Assembly (NCBI GenBank): GCA_035529405.1
Contig: DATKWV010000005.1
Span: 1 to 17,232, forward strand
Length of the DNA stretch: 17,232 nt
Source: DATKWV01 sp035529405
GTDB taxonomy: Bacteria; Planctomycetota; Phycisphaerae; Sedimentisphaerales; Anaerobacaceae
Direction: 5' to 3'
This document shows, in pieces, positions 1 to 8,100 of this stretch; position 1 is the first letter of the stretch, and each line of letters opens with the position of its first letter. The position numbers and the translations under genes are program-made. The notes under the pieces were generated by a model that worked only from the letters and a program-made list of their open reading frames with translations, was not told the DNA's origin and searched no databases.

Positions 1-1108
1 TATCCTCAACGTCAAAAATAAACATTGCGCCGTAAGACTTTCCGGGGTTTTTATACTGGTTGCGAACAAGGGCGGAAATATCAAAAAGCTTCCAGCCGTT
101 TCCCGGGACAAACTCAAACCTTGCAAAAGGCTGCTGTGCAACGGCAGGCTGGGTGGACCACGAGGTAATCTGGGGCCAGTTTTGAAGGATTTCATAACCG
201 CCGACAGCACTTACAGGGGATCTGAAAACCGTTTCGCGGGAGTAAAGAGCGATTATAAAAGAGTACGCAGGATTTTGTATATCCTCGTGGTCGATTTGCG
301 ACCAGGCAACAAGACAGCGAACACCACCGTAGTTGTCCGCCAGAGAAAGGGCATCGACGTTGCCGTGCCTGGAGTGGGGTTGATAGGCAAGTATGGAGCA
401 ATCTTTTACTATGGGTAATACCCTGACAATTTTACCGCTGACAGCCTCAGCAAGGTCCGAATCCATAAAAAGCTTTACTTTCGGGTCGTATATAGCCGCC
501 GTTACGTCATCAAACCAGGCTTTGCCCCGCCCTGTCAAAGTTAAAACCACACGCAGACGGGTGGTTTCCAAAGGAACGACCACAGCCTGAGAATAAAGCA
601 GCAGCCAGTCTTTTTGCTCGAAATCAACCACAGGCGTAGAGGCACAGGCAAGCATATCGCCATCCTGGTCAAGGCACTGGATTGAAGCGATTGCGCGATT
701 GACGGATTCGGTTCTGATGTAAGTGCCAAGCCTGATGACCTGGCCAATTGGGACATCCTTAATTTCCTGCAGCCAGCTATTCGAAGTCTCCTTTTCGTAG
801 GTATGCGTATTTGTAATCGCAAAGCATGCCCTTCCCGAACGCATGTTCCTGGTTTCACGATACAATAACAAACCTTCGGCTTCAACAACATCCCTCTGCC
901 AGCCGGCTATTTCAAGGTTGTCACCGTCATCGGCACCATTATTGGTTAAAAGGTTTTCTTTTTGACTGTAGAAATTGACAGTTTCGGGTATGGTATCGTC
1001 AACATCCTGCTCTGTGGGGGCCGACTTCGGCTGTTCGTGACAACCGCCGACGAAAAATGCTGTTACGGTTACAATCAAAGCCAATACACCAGGCTTACCG
1101 GCAAGCAT
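1..1108 (-). CDS. Lipoprotein with CBM-like and DNRLRE-like domains (3' end off the window)
   Basis: The reading frame is open from an ATG at 1108 to the window edge, giving 369 residues with the C-terminus missing. The N-terminus is a lipoprotein signal: a hydrophobic run (about residues 7-21) ends in V-G-G-C with the lipidated cysteine at C23. Residues ~30-215 resemble a beta-sandwich carbohydrate-binding domain of the CBM4/9 type, ending in the typical strand A-W-F-D-D-V. From about residue 216 the protein resembles a DNRLRE domain: a spaced I-T-S-W near 317, then G-W-K-L-F-D-I-S and Y-G-A-M-F-I-F close to the edge. These are beta-rich extracellular modules seen on surface proteins of Planctomycetota and Verrucomicrobia. 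A GGAAGGAG ribosome site lies about 12 bases before the ATG. It starts 51 bp after secA with no terminator between, so it may be the last gene of the efp-secA unit. A catalytic domain could follow off the edge. The frame is certain; the domain names are inferred by eye. Confidence 0.8.
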   Translation of the reverse strand, partial: MLAGKPGVLALIVTVTAFFVGGCHEQPKSAPTEQDVDDTIPETVNFYSQKENLLTNNGADDGDNLEIAGWQRDVVEAEGLLLYRETRNMRSGRACFAITNTHTYEKETSNSWLQEIKDVPIGQVIRLGTYIRTESVNRAIASIQCLDQDGDMLACASTPVVDFEQKDWLLLYSQAVVVPLETTRLRVVLTLTGRGKAWFDDVTAAIYDPKVKLFMDSDLAEAVSGKIVRVLPIVKDCSILAYQPHSRHGNVDALSLADNYGGVRCLVAWSQIDHEDIQNPAYSFIIALYSRETVFRSPVSAVGGYEILQNWPQITSWSTQPAVAQQPFARFEFVPGNGWKLFDISALVRNQYKNPGKSYGAMFIFDVED

Positions 1109-1159
1109 TATGGCCCGAACTCCTTCCCGGAACAGAGACTAACTTAATATGACGGTTAA

Positions 1160-4100
1160 TTACGCGGTCTTTCCGCAGCATTTCTTGTATTTTCGGCCGC
1201 TGCCGCAGGGACAAGGGTCGTTTCGGCCGACCTTCGGTGTTTCCAGCTTTATCTGCTTTACCTTCTGCTGGCCCTGCGGGGCAGTGGCGGCGGCCCGCTG
1301 ACGCTCGGCCATAGCGAACTGGCCTACCTCGTCGTGAGCGGCGGCACTGACGTTCCAGACACTTCTTGCACGGGCCCCGGCCTCGAGATGCACCTTGAAT
1401 ATAATATCGGTGACACGGCCGTCAATGGTCTCGAGCATATCGTTGAACATGCGAAAACCTTCGCGCTTGTACTCGGTTTTGGGGTCCTTTTCGGCAAATG
1501 AGCGGGTCCAGATGCTGTCCTTGAGATGGTCCATCGCGTAAAGATGGTCCTTCCAGGTGCTGTCATAGACCTGAAGCAGGACGTACCTTTCAAGCTCGTT
1601 TAACTCGCTGCGCAGGAATTGCTTTGCAACTTCGGAAAGTTTTTCCCTTATCTGCCGGTCGCCGTCACCGAGGTCGGCTTCGGTCAAAGAGGCATCGAAC
1701 CTGTTATTTGCCCACGTAAGAAGTTCTGCGGTACTCAAGTGCGAAACCTTTTCATCAATCTGCTCGTCCAGCAGGCCGTTGTTGAAGCTTTCGCTTAATT
1801 CAAGCAGCCTTTTTCGCAGCAGGGTAGGCTTTGTATTCTGCAGGTGGTCGGCTGAAAGCCCGGCATCGAACCTTTTGTTGGCCCAATCGGCCAGGGCGTC
1901 AAACCCATAAACGTTTGTTCCGGCTGGGCCGTAAACCATATTCATCGCAAACTCGACAGGGTACTGAATCTCTCTTTGCCTGTATTTGGCACGGGTCTGC
2001 TCGACAACAAAGCTGCGAATCTGGGATATGTTCATAGCCTTTAGCTGTTCAAGGTCCAAGTTTATGTCGAATTTGGCCTGTGCCCGGTCGGCAAACATGC
2101 GTAAGGCAAAATCATCCCTGAGGAATTCATTAAACTGCGAACAGTCCTTTTTGTCGATTTGCTCGGCGGCGGCACTAATCAACTGCTCTTCGATGTCGTC
2201 GGGCTGCTGGTTTTTTATTTTGCCCGCGCTTAAACTGACCCTGAAAGCACTCATGGCCCACTTGCACAAACCGGCGATGTCCCAGGTGTCAGGGTCATCG
2301 TAATCCTCGAGGTATTCGCCGAGAGAACGTGATATCTGGTCGGCGGCGTTGTCTCTTGCCCGTTCTTTTATGAGGGTTTCGATTTCCTGCTGGCTGTAAC
2401 CGGTTACCTCGGAGACTTCCAAATCCGTGCCGAAATTGACGGCAGCCCACTCGACAACACATTTATACGCATAATCGGCAGCAAGCATGGTGCTGCAGCT
2501 TTTCTCAACGGCCTGGTCAATCATCTGCTCGATGATGTCTTTGAGGCCTTTGCCGGCCAGTATCTGGCGCCTGCGGGAATAAAAGATTTTTCTCTGGTAG
2601 TCCATAACATCATCGTATTCAAGCAGGCTTTTTCTGATTTCGAAGTTACGCTCTTCGACCTTTTTCTGCGCCCTTTCGATACCTTTGCTTATGCGGGAGT
2701 GATATATAGGCTGGCCTTCCTCCCAGCCAATCCAGGAAAGCCATTTGACCGTTTTTTCGGGCGCAAAGATTCGCATAAGGTCGTCATCGAAGCACAAAAA
2801 GAACTGGCTTGAGCCGGCGTCTCCCTGCCGGCCGCACCGGCCCCTGAGCTGATTGTCGATTCTTCTGGCCTCGTGGCGTTCGGTGCCCAGCACGTGCAGG
2901 CCGCCTATTTCGGCTACGCCGGGACCGAGTTTTATATCGGTGCCCCTACCGGCCATATTCGTTGCTATGGTAACATTGCCTCTGGTTCGGCCGGTGCGGT
3001 CGGTGTGCTGCTGACCGGCCTTGCTGACAATAACAGCCTCCCTTGCATGCTGCTTGGCATTTAGGACTTCGTGGTCGATACCGAATTTTCTCGTGAGCGC
3101 TTCGGAAAGGGCTTCGCTTTTTTCTATGCTGACGGTCCCGACCAGCACGGGCCTGCCGGCTGCGGTGATGGTATTTATATCATCGGCGATAGCATCGAAC
3201 TTTTCGTGCATAGTCTTGTAAATCACATCGTCCATATCATTTCTTATGCAGGGCATGTTAGTAGGTATGACAACGACCTCGAGTTTGTAGATTTTCATAA
3301 ACTCTTCGGATTCTGTGGCGGCGGTTCCGGTCATTCCGGCTATCTGGTCGTACAGCTTGAAGAAGTTCTGCAGTGTAATCGTGGCAAGGGTCTGACTTTC
3401 CTCTTTTACTGTAACAGCTTCCTTTGCCTCAACGGCCTGGTGCAGACCGTCCGACCACTGCCGGCCGTGCATGAGCCGGCCTGTAAACTCATCAACAATT
3501 ATTACCTTGCCGTCGGCAACAACATAGTCTATTTCCTTTTCGAACGTTACGTGCGCGCGGAGGCTTTGCTGCAAAAGGTGGGGCCATTCCATATTGCTGC
3601 CGGTAAAGAAAGAGCCCAGGCCTGCTATATCCTGCGCCGCGGAGACGCCTTCGTGCGTGAGATGGACAGCCTTTCTGTCATACTCAACCTCGTAATACTG
3701 GGTGGCGCCTGCCAGCCGGGACCGGGCACTTTCAATGTCATGGGCGCTTTTTTCGATGGCGGCATTTGCTTTTTCGATTCTTGCGGTGTCCTTTGCCTTT
3801 CTGGCCTCAGCCAGCTCACCCTGGGCATTTGCGTTGGCCCGTTCGCCTGAATCGATTTGCTTTTTGAGCCCGTCGTAATCAGCCTGCAGGGCGATTAACT
3901 TTCTGGCGACCTGGTCGGCCTTTTTGTACCTGCTGACGTCGTCAAAGGCCGGGCCTGATATAATCAACGGCGTCCTTGCCTCATCGACGAGGATCGAATC
4001 TACTTCGTCGATTATGGCGTACTGCAAGCGCGGCTGGACCATCTGTTCCAGCGACATTTTCATATTGTCACGCAGGTAATCGAAGCCGAACTCGTTGTTT

Positions 4101-4648
4101 GTGCCGTAGGTTATGTCACACTCGTACTGACTTTTGCGCTCGGGGCCGGAAGTATCCATATCGGCCTGGATTGCACCTACGGTCAAACCCAGGGCCTTAT
4201 AAACAGGCCCCATCCACTCGGCATCGCGCCTGGCGAGGTAATCGTTGACGGTGACGATGTGCACCTTTCTTTGTGTAAGGCAAACTAAGTACGCGGCCAG
4301 GGTGGCTACAAGTGTTTTACCTTCGCCTGTAACCATCTCGGCGATTTTGCCTTCGTAGAGGACATTTCCGCCTACAAGCTGCACGTCAAAATGCCGCATA
4401 TCTACGTTGCGCCTGGCGGCTTCTCGTACAACGGCGAAAACTTCGGGCAGGATGTCAGACGCTGCGGCACCTGCGGCCAGAGCGGCCTTGAACTGTGCAG
4501 TTTTGGCCTTTAAGGCATCGTCATCGAGCTGCTTTATCTGCGGCTCAAACTCCCCGGCCATACGCGCAACCTGCGAATACGACTTTACCAGTCTCTCATT
4601 GCGCGAGCCGAAAATTTTTACAAGGATTTTGCTTACCGTCTCAGCCAT
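1160..4648 (-). CDS. secA: Preprotein translocase ATPase SecA, enlarged form
   Basis: SecA drives unfolded preproteins through SecYEG using ATP. It is 1162 residues against about 900 in E. coli. Motifs in order: Walker A TGEGKT (107-112), DEVD (214-217), VDEFTGR (385-391), GMTGTA (438-443), ATNMAGRGTD (562-571) and QLRGRCGRQGD (600-610). The helical scaffold LLEYDDVMDYQRKIFY lies at 675-690, and the C-terminal SEC-C zinc motif has C1146, C1148, C1157 and C1158. The extra length has two sources: a charged coiled-coil insert (about 240-312) in nucleotide-binding domain 1, and a long region (about 729-1010) built of repeated helical units before the conserved SLWKEH-like segment (DSTWKDH, 1029-1035). 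All ATPase motifs are intact, so it should be active. The start is an ATG 25 bp after efp with a weak AGGG close to it, suggesting co-transcription with efp. SecA2 or another paralogue is unlikely given full motif conservation. Confidence 0.98.
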   Translation of the reverse strand: MAETVSKILVKIFGSRNERLVKSYSQVARMAGEFEPQIKQLDDDALKAKTAQFKAALAAGAAASDILPEVFAVVREAARRNVDMRHFDVQLVGGNVLYEGKIAEMVTGEGKTLVATLAAYLVCLTQRKVHIVTVNDYLARRDAEWMGPVYKALGLTVGAIQADMDTSGPERKSQYECDITYGTNNEFGFDYLRDNMKMSLEQMVQPRLQYAIIDEVDSILVDEARTPLIISGPAFDDVSRYKKADQVARKLIALQADYDGLKKQIDSGERANANAQGELAEARKAKDTARIEKANAAIEKSAHDIESARSRLAGATQYYEVEYDRKAVHLTHEGVSAAQDIAGLGSFFTGSNMEWPHLLQQSLRAHVTFEKEIDYVVADGKVIIVDEFTGRLMHGRQWSDGLHQAVEAKEAVTVKEESQTLATITLQNFFKLYDQIAGMTGTAATESEEFMKIYKLEVVVIPTNMPCIRNDMDDVIYKTMHEKFDAIADDINTITAAGRPVLVGTVSIEKSEALSEALTRKFGIDHEVLNAKQHAREAVIVSKAGQQHTDRTGRTRGNVTIATNMAGRGTDIKLGPGVAEIGGLHVLGTERHEARRIDNQLRGRCGRQGDAGSSQFFLCFDDDLMRIFAPEKTVKWLSWIGWEEGQPIYHSRISKGIERAQKKVEERNFEIRKSLLEYDDVMDYQRKIFYSRRRQILAGKGLKDIIEQMIDQAVEKSCSTMLAADYAYKCVVEWAAVNFGTDLEVSEVTGYSQQEIETLIKERARDNAADQISRSLGEYLEDYDDPDTWDIAGLCKWAMSAFRVSLSAGKIKNQQPDDIEEQLISAAAEQIDKKDCSQFNEFLRDDFALRMFADRAQAKFDINLDLEQLKAMNISQIRSFVVEQTRAKYRQREIQYPVEFAMNMVYGPAGTNVYGFDALADWANKRFDAGLSADHLQNTKPTLLRKRLLELSESFNNGLLDEQIDEKVSHLSTAELLTWANNRFDASLTEADLGDGDRQIREKLSEVAKQFLRSELNELERYVLLQVYDSTWKDHLYAMDHLKDSIWTRSFAEKDPKTEYKREGFRMFNDMLETIDGRVTDIIFKVHLEAGARARSVWNVSAAAHDEVGQFAMAERQRAAATAPQGQQKVKQIKLETPKVGRNDPCPCGSGRKYKKCCGKTA
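1589..2464 (-). repeat. Five degenerate protein repeats within SecA helical region
   Basis: Residues about 729-1020 of SecA contain five copies of a unit with the pattern W/F-A-x3-F-x3-L-x3-x-L. They start near V731-E733-W734, L794-W797, F852-D854, L919-W922 and L977-W979. Examples are DWANKRFDAGLSADHL and TWANNRFDASLTEADL. Spacing is about 57-69 residues. E. coli SecA has a single comparable segment (LQERLKNDFDLDL) in this part of the helical scaffold/wing region, so this looks like internal amplification of one unit. Divergence between copies indicates that the event is old. Repeat boundaries are approximate. Confidence 0.65.
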
Positions 4649-4673
4649 AAACCCTGAAATTACAAACCGGTCA

Positions 4674-5231
4674 TTATTTGGCCCTGGTTAAATACTGGCC
4701 GGTGCGAGTATCCACGCGGATAACATCGCCCAACCTGACAAAAGGCGGCACCTGGATGACAAGACCGGTTTCAAGAGTTGCCGGCTTATATTGATTCGTG
4801 GCTGTTGCGCCTCTTATCTCAGGGGCGGTGTCGGTAACTTTCAAATCCATCGTGTTGGGTAAGTTAATGACAACCGCACGGCCCTGGTACATACACACCT
4901 CAAGGGCCGTGTTGGGCTTGAGATATTTCGGTCCGTCGCCGAAGGCATCGTCATCAAGGCTGATTTGCTCGTAAGTTTCCGTATCCATAAGGACATGCTC
5001 GCTGCCGGAAGAATAAAGGTATTCACAAGTACGCTTGTCGAGGAAGGCCTCCTCTACGTTTTCCTCGGAGCGCAAACGAATGTTCTGGATAGAACCGTCC
5101 ATGAGGCTTTTGAGCCTTGTCTGATAGACTGCGCCGCCTTTGCCGAGCTTGACGTGCTGATAATCAACAACCGAAAACAATTTGCCGTTAATCTTAATGG
5201 TCTGGCCTTTTTTCATTTCAGATGCTCTCAT
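4674..5231 (-). CDS. efp: Elongation factor P
   Basis: EF-P binds ribosomes stalled on polyproline and promotes peptide bond formation. The 185 residues match the usual length and three-domain layout: KOW-like domain I (about 1-65), OB domain II (66-127) and OB domain III (128-185). The C-terminal signature runs PATLETGLVIQVPPFV, then GDVIRVDTRTGQYL. The loop that reaches the P-site tRNA reads V-K-L-G-K-G-G-A with the tip lysine at K31. Most homologues have proline where this has leucine (KPGKG). A tip lysine would fit beta-lysylation, another lysine modification, or no modification; no epmA or epmB is in the window. The start is ATG with GGAG six bases upstream. It has its own promoter (5270-5298), and its stop lies 25 bp before secA, which probably shares the transcript. 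M6 is a less likely alternative start because it would trim the first strand. Confidence 0.96.
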   Translation of the reverse strand: MRASEMKKGQTIKINGKLFSVVDYQHVKLGKGGAVYQTRLKSLMDGSIQNIRLRSEENVEEAFLDKRTCEYLYSSGSEHVLMDTETYEQISLDDDAFGDGPKYLKPNTALEVCMYQGRAVVINLPNTMDLKVTDTAPEIRGATATNQYKPATLETGLVIQVPPFVRLGDVIRVDTRTGQYLTRAK

Positions 5232-5269
5232 TTGCTACTCCATTAAAAGTGAACCAGCTTGAAAACCCA

Positions 5270-5298
5270 AGTATCGCAAAACAGTGCCGAAAAGTCAA
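5270..5298 (-). promoter_or_regulatory. Sigma70-like promoter for efp(-secA)
   Basis: Read on the minus strand, TTGACT (5293-5298) and GATACT (5270-5275) are separated by exactly 17 bases. Transcription would start near 5263, giving a leader of about 32 bases before the efp ATG at 5231. This is the best promoter match on the left side of the window. It lies in the 161-base gap between rnr and efp, so efp-secA can be expressed independently of rnr. I see no clear terminator for rnr in this gap. Confidence 0.7.
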
Positions 5299-5392
5299 GA
5301 AGCACATATTACGGTAAAACAGCACCATCAAGAAACTTTAAGGACAGAAATTCGAGTCGGCACAAAAGCCAAAGTATATTCCACCACAGGTT

Positions 5393-7621
5393 CTATTTGT
5401 GCTTTTTTCTCGATGCTTTGCGGGTGTGGTTTTTTTTTCTGCGGCCCTTGCCGCCGGCACCGGCCGTCAAAGGTTCGACAGGCTCAAGATTTAGCTGCAA
5501 AGCAGGTAAATTTATGGAAATTATTCGACAATTCATCGCCTGACCCAGATAAATGACACACCCTGAACGTTGGCCGAGCACGCAATGAGTTTTGGGAACG
5601 TATTTCCAGATGTCAGGGCCCAGGTCCTCTGTGCGGACAAGACCCTCAATACCATACTTGCGTGATTGAGCAAATACGCCAAAGCCGGTCAGGCCGGTGA
5701 CAACACACTCAAGCTCGTCGCCGATTCTGCTGCTTAGCATCTGCAGAATCAGCAGTGTCCGGAGCTGTTTTTCGGCATCTTCTGCTCGCTGCTCGGTAAA
5801 GGTTATATGCTTGCCGATGTCGGTTAAATCCCGGCTTGAAACATCGGCCTGGGCCGGCCGATGCCAAGGGCCTTTTATATGTTGCTGCAGGACGCGATGC
5901 ACAAGTAAATCGGCATAACGCCTTATGGGCGATGTAAAGTGACAATAGTTATTCGAGGCCAGGGCAAAATGGCCTATATGAAGCGGCGAATATAATGCCT
6001 TTTCCAGGCTTCGCAGCACCAGTAAATTAACCGCCAGTGCACAATCGGAACCCTTAACCGAGTTCAGCAGCATCTGAATATCGGCCGGCTCAGGGCTTTT
6101 CGGCATGCGGAGGCCCATAGACCTGACAACCATGGCCAGTTCCTTCAAAGCCAGACTGTCGGGCTGAGGGTGGATACGGCGCATAATCTGCGCATTTAGC
6201 CTGTCCAGAAAACCCGCAACAGCTTCATTGGCCTCCACCATGAACATTTCGATTATTGTATGAGGGTAACTGCTGTCAGCAGGGTGAGCATCCACTACCC
6301 GCTGGGCCTTGTCCATGACCAGCTCGATTTCGGGCAAATCGAGAGCGAGCGTACCGTTTTCGGCCCTTCGTTTCTGAATCAAACGGCTGAGGGTTTCCAT
6401 ATCCCTTAGCAGATTAATCACCTGCGGCGGGAAATTCTTAGTATGGCCTTTGAGAATCCTGTCTGTCTGCAGGTATGTTAATCTCATAGTCGATTTGATG
6501 ACGGAGTTTTCGAACCTGGTTTCGAGCACGTTACCCCTGTTGTCATAGGTTATATAGACACTTTTGACATATCGTTTTCGGTCCGGCTGGAGACTGCAGA
6601 CGCCGTTACTGAGGACCTCCGGCAACATAGGGATTGTCACAGCCGGCAGATAAACGCTGTTTCCCCGTTTTGCTGCTTCAATATCCAGAGGCGAATCGGC
6701 GGTCACAAACCAGCTTACGTCGGCAATGTGAACACCTAAAATCCAGGCGGTGCGGCTGTGCTGATTTTCGGGCAGCTTTTCAAGGCTTATTGCATCGTCG
6801 AAATCCTTGGCATCGGGCGGGTCGATTGTAATAACGACCTTTCCGGTAATGTCGGTTCTGCCGTTCAACTTTTCCACATCGAACGACGAGGCCGCTTTGC
6901 CGGCCTGTTCCGCACAGGACCGGTCAAATTCCCCGGGCAAATGATACTGGCGAATTATTGATTTTATCTCGGTATCGTATCGTCCGGCCTTGCCCAGCAG
7001 CTCAATAATGACACCTTCGGCTGGACGTGTTTCGCTCGGCCGGGAGATGAGCTCCACAACGACCTTGTCCTTTTCAGCGGCATTCTTGGCCGTGACATCC
7101 GCTACGCAAATAGGTTCGGTAAATGCGCTGCCGTCGGGCCTGACAACCCACCCATAACTTTCTTTCAACAGCACACCAACAAACCTGTTTTGCGCCCTTT
7201 CGAGAATCTCAATGATTTTTCCGCGATATTGCCTGGCCTGCGGCAGACGTTTCCTGCGCTGCACAGGTGCCTTCATAACCTTTGCCAGAACAATATCGCC
7301 GGTCATTGCGCCGCCGGTTGAATCCGGGGCAATGAAAAGGTCACCATGTGCGGTCGGTTCAAGCGGTGTAACGAAACCGAATCCCCTCGGATTTGCCCTG
7401 AACGTACCGGTCATTGTACTACCGGTAGGCGGCAGGGTAACCAGGTCGCCTTCGCCAATCAGCACATGGCCTGCGCAATGCATCTGCTCAAAAGCAGTCT
7501 CGAATTGAGCATAGCATTCGGCTGTTACGCCAAGTGCATCAGCCAATTGCGATGATTTCAGGCCCTGATAGCCGGGCCGTTTCAGAAACCTTTGTATTCG
7601 TTTTTTGAAGAATTCGGCCAT
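5393..7621 (-). CDS. rnr: Ribonuclease R (RNase II/R family 3'-5' exoribonuclease)
   Basis: RNase R degrades structured RNA processively from the 3' end and acts in rRNA and mRNA quality control and in trans-translation. Domains in its 742 residues: an N-terminal winged-helix-like segment (about 1-65), cold-shock OB domains (about 70-220), the RNB catalytic domain (about 250-580), an S1 domain (about 634-712) and a basic lysine/arginine-rich tail (724-742). The RNB motif IDPPDAKDFDDA carries the metal-binding aspartates D267, D273, D275 and D276. HFTSPIRRYADL (561-572) is the second family signature. The length and basic tail favour RNase R over RNase II. The ATG at 7621 has no recognisable Shine-Dalgarno, and an intrinsic terminator ends 20 bases upstream, so its transcription and translation signals are unclear. 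It follows rpsT on the same strand. Confidence 0.96.
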   Translation of the reverse strand: MAEFFKKRIQRFLKRPGYQGLKSSQLADALGVTAECYAQFETAFEQMHCAGHVLIGEGDLVTLPPTGSTMTGTFRANPRGFGFVTPLEPTAHGDLFIAPDSTGGAMTGDIVLAKVMKAPVQRRKRLPQARQYRGKIIEILERAQNRFVGVLLKESYGWVVRPDGSAFTEPICVADVTAKNAAEKDKVVVELISRPSETRPAEGVIIELLGKAGRYDTEIKSIIRQYHLPGEFDRSCAEQAGKAASSFDVEKLNGRTDITGKVVITIDPPDAKDFDDAISLEKLPENQHSRTAWILGVHIADVSWFVTADSPLDIEAAKRGNSVYLPAVTIPMLPEVLSNGVCSLQPDRKRYVKSVYITYDNRGNVLETRFENSVIKSTMRLTYLQTDRILKGHTKNFPPQVINLLRDMETLSRLIQKRRAENGTLALDLPEIELVMDKAQRVVDAHPADSSYPHTIIEMFMVEANEAVAGFLDRLNAQIMRRIHPQPDSLALKELAMVVRSMGLRMPKSPEPADIQMLLNSVKGSDCALAVNLLVLRSLEKALYSPLHIGHFALASNNYCHFTSPIRRYADLLVHRVLQQHIKGPWHRPAQADVSSRDLTDIGKHITFTEQRAEDAEKQLRTLLILQMLSSRIGDELECVVTGLTGFGVFAQSRKYGIEGLVRTEDLGPDIWKYVPKTHCVLGQRSGCVIYLGQAMNCRIISINLPALQLNLEPVEPLTAGAGGKGRRKKNHTRKASRKKHK

Positions 7622-7641
7622 TGGAGTTGTCTAAGAGGAAT

Positions 7642-7683
7642 AAAAAAACGCCCTATCGGTATTTCCTTCCATCAACCGGGCGC
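7642..7683 (-). terminator. Intrinsic terminator after rpsT
   Basis: On the minus strand GCGCCC pairs with GGGCGT, and an inner GGT pairs with ACC. Seven T residues follow directly (7642-7648). It lies about 100 bases after the rpsT stop and only 20 bases before the rnr start codon. It should end the S20 transcript, but it also falls within any rnr leader that begins upstream. Confidence 0.7.
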
Positions 7684-7780
7684 TGTATTTACCACAGGTC
7701 GGTCGGCACGTGGACAAGCACGGGCAAGACCGGCAACACCGGATAACCACCGCATCCTTTCGGGCAACAGCCGGTCAGCA

Positions 7781-8056
7781 CTAACTTTTCTTTGCCTTAA
7801 GGCTGTTAAGCCTGCGTGCAAGACGGGATTTTTTTCTTGCGGCAGTTTTCTTATGGAGTGTGCCGGCAGCCGCGGTTTTGTCCAGCCTGGCAGCAATAAG
7901 TTTATATTTTTCATCGGCAGCCTGAACGTCGCCGCCGGCCAACGTGGTCTCAAACTGCTTAATCGTTGTTTTAATCCGACTCTTGCGGGCGCGGTTGATT
8001 TTATTCCTTTTCGCGTCCTGTCTGACTCTTTTTTTCGCTGATAAAGAATGTGCCAC
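7781..8056 (-). CDS. rpsT: 30S ribosomal protein S20
   Basis: S20 is a primary 16S rRNA-binding protein of the small subunit. The product is 91 residues, very basic and all-helical, and begins MAHSLSAKKRVRQDAKRN, matching the family start and length (about 87-90). The segment NRARKSRIKT and the lysine-rich end (LKAKKS) are typical. The start codon is GTG at 8056, supported by AGGAG about seven bases upstream; no ATG in frame fits the family N-terminus. E. coli rpsT also uses a non-ATG codon (TTG) as part of autoregulation, so the GTG may be meaningful. It lies 44 bp after the TPR gene, with a TATATA element (8086-8091) in the gap as a possible -10 box, and is followed by an intrinsic terminator. 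Confidence 0.96.
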   Translation of the reverse strand: MAHSLSAKKRVRQDAKRNKINRARKSRIKTTIKQFETTLAGGDVQAADEKYKLIAARLDKTAAAGTLHKKTAARKKSRLARRLNSLKAKKS

Positions 8057-8085
8057 TTTAATCTCCTGAATCGGTCATTAGCTCA

Positions 8086-8091
8086 TATATA
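8086..8091 (-). promoter_or_regulatory. Possible -10 box for rpsT
   Basis: TATATA lies in the 44-base gap between the TPR gene and rpsT, about 30 bases before the GTG start. No good -35 is visible at the right distance; the best candidate is a weak TGCGTG inside the end of the TPR gene. A strong separate promoter for a ribosomal protein gene is expected, but the evidence here is thin. Confidence 0.3.
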
Positions 8092-8100
8092 ACACTAAAC

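Noticed and set aside
3071..3850. 259-codon open frame on the plus strand opposite secA
   Set aside because: It is antisense to a region of secA with confirmed motifs, has no ribosome site and encodes no recognisable domain; it reflects codon bias of secA.
5232..5392. Possible riboswitch or terminator in the rnr-efp gap
   Set aside because: Beyond the efp promoter I see no stable stem with a T run and no conserved aptamer pattern.
7592..8041. 149-codon plus-strand frame across the rnr-rpsT gap and rpsT
   Set aside because: It runs antisense through S20, which is unambiguous, and through the terminator; no domain is visible.
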